A stretch of DNA of 64,000 bases from GCA-2737725 sp965229355 (GTDB lineage: Bacteria; Pseudomonadota; Alphaproteobacteria; Rhodospirillales; Rhodospirillaceae). Below are positions 59,880-64,000 of this stretch, piece after piece. Below the pieces are notes generated by a model, which saw only the letters and a program-made list of their open reading frames with translations, had not been told where the DNA came from and did not search any database. Both the position numbers and the translations under genes were made by a program. The DNA lies in NCBI GenBank assembly GCA_965229355.1, contig OZ245869.1:3410001-3474000 (forward strand). The letters are read 5' to 3'. Every line of letters begins with the position of its first letter. The first letter of the stretch is position 1.

Positions 59880-60488
59880 TTATTCAGCCGCCAAACTGAC
59901 ATGGCCAAGCTGGGTTGCTGCGGTCATTTGGCGTTTCAATTTCGCGCCATACGCTTTCCACCATTGGGGAACGCCACGCGCCAGCGGTTCCCCTAATGAA
60001 TGACGGAACGCAAAGTCATTCAGCAATAAGCGTGTGGCTTCGTAATTGGGAATGCCAATCCGGTTCAGCAGCAAGTGCACAACCTGATCATAGGGCATGG
60101 TCAATAAATTGACGCCGGACTCAACTTCCAAGCGGCTAACGGTCGAAAAAACAAAGTCCGCGACGATCCGGTCTGGGCGGCCAGACACGCGGTCCACTTG
60201 CGCGGCCAGTTCGGTTAGCAATTCTGCGGCCAAACGCGGTTCGACATATTTACGGATTTTGACTGCTTCTAGCGCCACAACGCCAGCGAAGTAGAAGTCT
60301 TCCAGCGGTTGGTATTCAATCAGTTGCCGGTAGAGGTCTGTGCCTTCCGGGGCCACGTCGGTGACACCGTCAACCAGAATACGTTGCCACGTCGGATACG
60401 TTTTCCGCGTTGCTTGCGTCATCGCTTGTAAAAACTCTGCAATGACGTCGGCAGGTTTTACGTGAACCGCCATCTCACCTTGCTTCAT
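59880..60488 (-). CDS. Unrecognised helical protein, convergent with the exporter
   Basis: The product has 202 residues from ATG 60488, with AAAGGATG upstream. It is all-helical in appearance, with no signal or membrane segment: ADVIAEFLQAMTQATRKTYPTWQRILVDGV, EYQPLEDFYFAGVVALEAVKIRKYVEPRLAAELLTELAAQVDR, and a C-terminal FRHSLGEPLARGVPQWWKAYGAKLKRQMTAATQLG. No family recognised. It is divergent from the unknown gene at 60719 with 230 bases between. Confidence 0.75.
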   Translation of the reverse strand: MKQGEMAVHVKPADVIAEFLQAMTQATRKTYPTWQRILVDGVTDVAPEGTDLYRQLIEYQPLEDFYFAGVVALEAVKIRKYVEPRLAAELLTELAAQVDRVSGRPDRIVADFVFSTVSRLEVESGVNLLTMPYDQVVHLLLNRIGIPNYEATRLLLNDFAFRHSLGEPLARGVPQWWKAYGAKLKRQMTAATQLGHVSLAAE

Positions 60489-60718
60489 GGCGCACCATCC
60501 TTTGTGCACCCCCCACATCACACGAACGATTACTGGGGACAAAGGTTGCAGTTTGATGATAACTATTTGATCTGCGATGTTTTCTCAGCTTTTAACGCTC
60601 TGTTATGGCGGCTGAGATATTTTGAGTTGAGCGAGTATAGTTTGCGTTGCTGTTTCATCCGATTGGGATGCGTTGGGGCAGCGTGACGGGGATTTAGAGT
60701 GGCGGGGATTTAAAGACT

Positions 60719-61387
60719 GTGAGCGATCAACACACCTCTGATCAACATCGACGCCACCCGGATCTTATTCTGGTCAAGCTGCGCGAAAATTCCGGCTACG
60801 GATTCACCTATCTGTCGGCGACAGATTTCAATCGTGCCGCAGATCGCTTTTTAAAGCCGGGTGTAAAAACCGCAGGCCTTGATCTCAACAACGATGAACA
60901 GCGCCGCACGTTTGCCTACGACTATTTGTGGCGCGTGTTCTTCGAGCCTGAGCAGCAAGTGTTCGTGCGCGACACCGTGCGCTGGATCGCGGCCGCCGCT
61001 GCACGCGAAAAGTTCGCCGACCCGAATGAAGATATGCCGCGTGTGATCGTGGTGGAACGCAAAGCCGATGGCGGCATCGTCATCCGCGACGGCAAAGAGT
61101 ATTTGTCGCATCCTGGTTTCCCGCTGGCCGTGATTGTCGGCAAGCCTGCGAAGGGCGGTGGCTCGGCGCATTTCTTTGAGACCAAAGAAGCCTTTGCGAC
61201 AGCAGGCCAAGCTGGCTTAACGGACGATATGTGGATGCCGCAGATCGTTTATCGTTTGTATGAAGAAACACCGTCTGTAGTGCTGGGCATGCCGCGCAGC
61301 AGCGGGACTGGCACGCAAATGGGTGTCGAATGCCGGGCGCTCGCGTTTGGTGCGCCTGCAAAGTTGGTTGAACGTAAACCTGCTTAA
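60719..61387 (+). CDS. Unrecognised soluble protein
   Basis: The product has 222 residues from GTG 60719. The N-terminal part is HPDLILVKLRENSGYGFTYLSATDFNRAADRFLKPG, then FAYDYLWRVFFEPEQQVFVRDTVRWIAAAAAREKF. A beta-rich middle reads MPRVIVVERKADGGIVIRDGKEYLSHPGFPLAVIVGKP. There is no known motif, signal or membrane segment. It may be in one transcript with the zinc-ribbon-like gene 44 bases downstream. Confidence 0.7.
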   Translation: MSDQHTSDQHRRHPDLILVKLRENSGYGFTYLSATDFNRAADRFLKPGVKTAGLDLNNDEQRRTFAYDYLWRVFFEPEQQVFVRDTVRWIAAAAAREKFADPNEDMPRVIVVERKADGGIVIRDGKEYLSHPGFPLAVIVGKPAKGGGSAHFFETKEAFATAGQAGLTDDMWMPQIVYRLYEETPSVVLGMPRSSGTGTQMGVECRALAFGAPAKLVERKPA

Positions 61388-61430
61388 GATGTGATGTGAG
61401 AGAGGATAGTCGTCAGGGGAAGAGGGGCCC

Positions 61431-61631
61431 ATGCCGAAAGATCAAGTCGATACACAGCCGCAGTTTCCACGCCGCCAAGAATGCGACAAATGTGGCGCTG
61501 AGTTCCGTTGGGAACCGAGCGACCGCAACGTCAAAGGTTCGCCCTTGATTGCAAAAGTCGTGAAGCCATCAACACGGTGCGACTGCGGATATGGCAAAGC
61601 CAAGCCGCGGCCTGGCACACAGCAAGCTTAA
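61431..61631 (+). CDS. Small Cys-rich protein, possible zinc ribbon
   Basis: The 66-residue protein has CDKCGAEFRWEP (Cys18, Cys21) and TRCDCGYGKAKPRPG (two more Cys). The four Cys form a C-x-x-C...C-x-C pattern that could hold zinc. It is too short for a named domain. It follows the unknown 222-residue gene and converges with dadA, leaving 10 bases. Confidence 0.65.
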   Translation: MPKDQVDTQPQFPRRQECDKCGAEFRWEPSDRNVKGSPLIAKVVKPSTRCDCGYGKAKPRPGTQQA

Positions 61632-61641
61632 GTTCCCAATA

Positions 61642-62907
61642 TTAAGCTTGGCTGAAGCGCTCTAGCCCTAAGCCGCTGAGATCAATCTCAGGCGTACGGC
61701 CTGCGATGAGGTCTGCCACAACGCGAGCAGACCCGGCTGCCATCGTCCAACCCAGCGTGCCGTGGCCTGTGTTCAGCATCAGGTTTTCAATCGGCGTGTG
61801 GCCCAAGATCGGTACAGAGTCCGGTGTGGTGGGGCGCAAGCCGCACCACGGGTTCACATCGGTGTAGGGCGATGCATCCGGGAACAACGACTTTGCATTG
61901 TTCACCAGCGGTGCCACGCGCACTGCATCAAGTTGCGTGTTCCAGCCTGCCAATTCCGCTGTACCTGCGACACGCAATTTATTGCCAAGGCGTGAAAACA
62001 CCATATAGCGCGTTTCATCGGTGATGCTGATGGTGGGCGCTGCGTTGGGTGTGGTCACATCAGTTGTGATCGAATAGCCCTTGGCCGGGTAGATCGGCAG
62101 TGACAATCCTAAATCACGCGCCAACATGGGGCTGTAACTGCCCGCCGCCAACACAAACGCATCCGCAGTAATGTCCCCTTTGTTGGTGATCACGCGAGTG
62201 ATCTGATTGCGTGTGCGCTCAAGCTTGGTGATGGTTTCATTCCACCGGAACACAACACCGCGCGCGGTCGCGAGTTTCATAATCTCTTCGGTGAACAACC
62301 GTGCATCGCCGCTTTCATCGGCAGGGCTCATCAATCCGCCCACCAAGTCATGCTTGGCTGCGTGTTCAAGGGCAGGTTCATAGCGCACGCAATCTGCCAC
62401 GCTTAAGATTTCTTGGGGCAAGCCCAGCAGTTCCAAATTTGCAGCGTTAGCGCGACCCTCGGCAAACTCTTCCGGCGTGCGGTAAATATGCAGAATGCCT
62501 TGCAGCACTTGGTTGTACTGAATGTTGGTGCGCTGGCGTAAACTGCGTAAGACATCGCGGCTGTACAACGACACGCGCAATGCGCGGCCCATGTTCACAC
62601 GCACGCGGTCTGGCGTGCAATTGCGCAAGAACCGTAAACCCCAGGCCCACAAGGGCGGGTCCCAGCGTAAGGGGCGAAACAGTAACGGCGCATCGGGTTG
62701 CAGCATCCACTTCATCGCTTGCCAGGGCACGCCGGGCGAGGCCCACGGTTTCGTGTGACAGGCTGAAATTTGCGCGCCGTTGGCAAAGCTGGTTTCCAGC
62801 GCAGGGCCGGGCTGACGGTCGATCACCGTGACCTGATGGCCATCTTCCGCCAAGGCCAGTGCGGTTGTGGTGCCCACAACGCCTGCACCCAGAACGACTA
62901 CATGCAC
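61642..62907 (-). CDS. dadA: D-amino-acid dehydrogenase
   Basis: The 421-residue flavoprotein reads HVVVLGAGVVGTTTALALAEDGHQVTVIDRQ, the FAD motif, then GAQISACHTKPWASPGVPWQAMKWM and a C-terminal GLRPTTPDSVPILGHTPIENLMLNTGHGTLGWTMA, as in DadA. It oxidises D-amino acids to keto acids and passes electrons to the chain. No alanine racemase gene lies beside it; the racemase-family protein at 57757 is 3 kb away and may be inactive. Confidence 0.93.
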   Translation of the reverse strand: MHVVVLGAGVVGTTTALALAEDGHQVTVIDRQPGPALETSFANGAQISACHTKPWASPGVPWQAMKWMLQPDAPLLFRPLRWDPPLWAWGLRFLRNCTPDRVRVNMGRALRVSLYSRDVLRSLRQRTNIQYNQVLQGILHIYRTPEEFAEGRANAANLELLGLPQEILSVADCVRYEPALEHAAKHDLVGGLMSPADESGDARLFTEEIMKLATARGVVFRWNETITKLERTRNQITRVITNKGDITADAFVLAAGSYSPMLARDLGLSLPIYPAKGYSITTDVTTPNAAPTISITDETRYMVFSRLGNKLRVAGTAELAGWNTQLDAVRVAPLVNNAKSLFPDASPYTDVNPWCGLRPTTPDSVPILGHTPIENLMLNTGHGTLGWTMAAGSARVVADLIAGRTPEIDLSGLGLERFSQA

Positions 62908-63026
62908 GTGCGTACTCCAAATCCTTCGCGAAGTCCTTCGCGTTCGGCGTCCGCGCTGATCAGCAAGCAGTGCCGAAGATTGTCTATTTCATGTATGTGT
63001 ATCGGAGACTGCGCCATAAGGAAACT
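62908..63026. other. Divergent intergenic region dadA / NAD(P)HX repair gene
   Basis: The 119-base gap carries both promoters. It holds a short direct repeat, TCCTTCGCG at 62922-62930 and 62934-62942, near the dadA start. No clear promoter consensus was seen. Confidence 0.4.
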
Positions 63027-64000
63027 ATGACCCACATTATTGCCCTGCAGAAACCTGTGCTCTCGGTTGCGCAAATGTATGCCGCCGATCAGGCCGCCGC
63101 TGCCGCTGGTGTGCCGACGCTGACATTAATGGAGGCGGCGGGAGCCGCACTTGCACGAGAAATTCAAAAACGTTGGGCGCGGCAAAACATCCTTATTTTG
63201 TGCGGGCCAGGCAATAACGGTGGCGATGGCTTTGTCCTGGCGCGCCTGTTGTTCAATGCAGGCTGGCCAGTGCGCGTTGCATTGCTGGGGGATGCGAGTG
63301 CCTTGAAGGGTGATGCCGCTGTGAATGCAAAAGCGTGGGCTGCGATGGGTGGCCTTGCGCATCCGCTGACGACAGACGCGCTGGATGACTTGTTTTTGTC
63401 GCGGCCCTTAGTGGTCGATGCGCTGTTTGGGGCAGGTCTCAATCGCGGCATTGATGGCGCTGCGGCTGAAGCCATTCGACGCATCAATGCGGATGATCTG
63501 ACTTGTATCTCGGTCGATGTGCCCAGCGGTGTGCATGGCGACCGTGCCGTAATGTTGCCGGTGAACTTGGGCACGCCAGGCGTTGCACCCAAATCGGCAC
63601 TTACGGTGACGTTCTTCCATCTCAAGGCCGCGCATGTGTTTTACCCCGCGCGCCAATTGTGCGGTGAGGTCGTTGTTGCCGACATCGGTATCCCTGAATC
63701 TGTATTAGAGACGATCAAACCCGAAGCCTGGGTGAATACGCCTGCGCTGTGGAATCTGCCGCAACCTGATTGGCAGTCGCATAAATATAAGCGTGGTCAT
63801 GCGCTGGTGTTTGGCGGGCCGGATATGACAGGGGCGGCGCGCTTGGCTGGTCATGCTGCACGACGGGTTGGGGCGGGGTTGCTCACCTACGCAGTCCCCA
63901 GTCGGGCGCAGGCCATTTACGCCAGCGATCAGCCGGGGGCGTTCGTGAAGGCTGTCGATACCTCGGCGCACTTGGATGAACTTTTGAGCGATCATCGCAA
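63027..64000 (+). CDS. Bifunctional NAD(P)HX epimerase/dehydratase (3' end outside window)
   Basis: The gene starts at ATG 63027, with AAGGA upstream, and runs off the right edge. The N-terminal epimerase part shows SVAQMYAADQAAAAAGVPTLTLMEAAG, ILCGPGNNGGDGFVLARLL, VDALFGAGLNRGIDG and SVDVPSGVHGD. The C-terminal ADP-dependent dehydratase begins with HKYKRGHALVFGGPDMTGAARLAGHAARRVGAGLLTYAVPS near residue 255. The enzyme repairs hydrated NADH and NADPH. The fused form is the one usual in bacteria. Confidence 0.93.
   Translation, partial: MTHIIALQKPVLSVAQMYAADQAAAAAGVPTLTLMEAAGAALAREIQKRWARQNILILCGPGNNGGDGFVLARLLFNAGWPVRVALLGDASALKGDAAVNAKAWAAMGGLAHPLTTDALDDLFLSRPLVVDALFGAGLNRGIDGAAAEAIRRINADDLTCISVDVPSGVHGDRAVMLPVNLGTPGVAPKSALTVTFFHLKAAHVFYPARQLCGEVVVADIGIPESVLETIKPEAWVNTPALWNLPQPDWQSHKYKRGHALVFGGPDMTGAARLAGHAARRVGAGLLTYAVPSRAQAIYASDQPGAFVKAVDTSAHLDELLSDHR

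Noticed and set aside
1..64000. CRISPR arrays, insertion sequences, prophage or integrated elements
   Set aside because: No regularly spaced repeats, transposase, integrase or phage structural genes are seen; gene order is that of a core chromosome.

Overview
The window is a stretch of alphaproteobacterial chromosome with moderately high GC and dense coding. Several alphaproteobacterial families and gene orders point there: a TrcR/DUF1013 cell-cycle regulator, small DUF1192 and DUF465 proteins, zapA-6S RNA-5-formyl-THF cyclo-ligase, ruvCAB-ybgC-tolQRAB-pal-cpoB-tilS-ftsH-folP-glmM, the serC-serA pair, and hisZ-purA. A Rhodospirillales-like bacterium is plausible, but genus or family cannot be read from the sequence. 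There are no rRNA or tRNA genes, CRISPR arrays, prophage or insertion sequences. Both edges cut a gene.

Layout. 1-8.2 kb: exported COG4798-type methyltransferase (partial), class III CoA-transferase, purK-purE, a degenerate GGDEF protein, cupin, two DUF465 proteins, trcR, quinone oxidoreductase, DUF1192. 8.2-21.5 kb, mostly minus strand: acetyltransferase, Tat-exported DUF885 protein, two response regulators (one with Glu for the phospho-Asp), a COG2509 flavoprotein, two membrane-anchored class III cyclase paralogues (one apparently active, one inactivated), rpmE, a MotA/MotB-like proton-channel pair, and an OmpA-like protein. 21.8-28.9 kb: inositol monophosphatase, efp with divergent epmA, DUF1801, YccF, thiE, class I aldolase, DUF4164-like protein, zapA, 6S RNA and 5-formyl-THF cyclo-ligase. 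29-45.8 kb, all plus strand: ymdB-like phosphoesterase, yebC, the Holliday-junction genes ruvCAB, the complete Tol-Pal system, tilS, ftsH, folP, glmM, thiD. 46-54.3 kb: serC, serA, hisZ, purA, then a membrane-anchored pseudokinase with a small membrane partner. 54.3-64 kb: pseudouridine synthase with a histone-H1-like lysine tail, DUF6476-like protein, JAMM peptidase, Tat-exported HisC-like aminotransferase, a racemase-family protein, a Bcr/CflA exporter, three unrecognised proteins, D-amino-acid dehydrogenase, and the start of an NAD(P)HX repair enzyme.

Most genes are housekeeping: cell envelope and division (zapA, tol-pal, ftsH, glmM), DNA repair (ruvCAB), folate, thiamine, purine, serine and histidine metabolism, and translation (efp/epmA, yebC, tilS, rpmE). 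The notable theme is a set of signalling proteins that keep a fold but have lost catalytic residues: a GGDEF protein reading GGSSL, a cyclase with D->E and D->R metal-site changes beside an intact paralogue, a response regulator with D->E, and a kinase with HRD->HRA. The cyclase/pseudocyclase pair with its shared N-terminal domain, and the pseudokinase with its partner, are the best candidates for undescribed biology. Start sites were re-chosen from ribosome-binding sites and family N-termini where the longest reading frame was implausible; these choices are inference.
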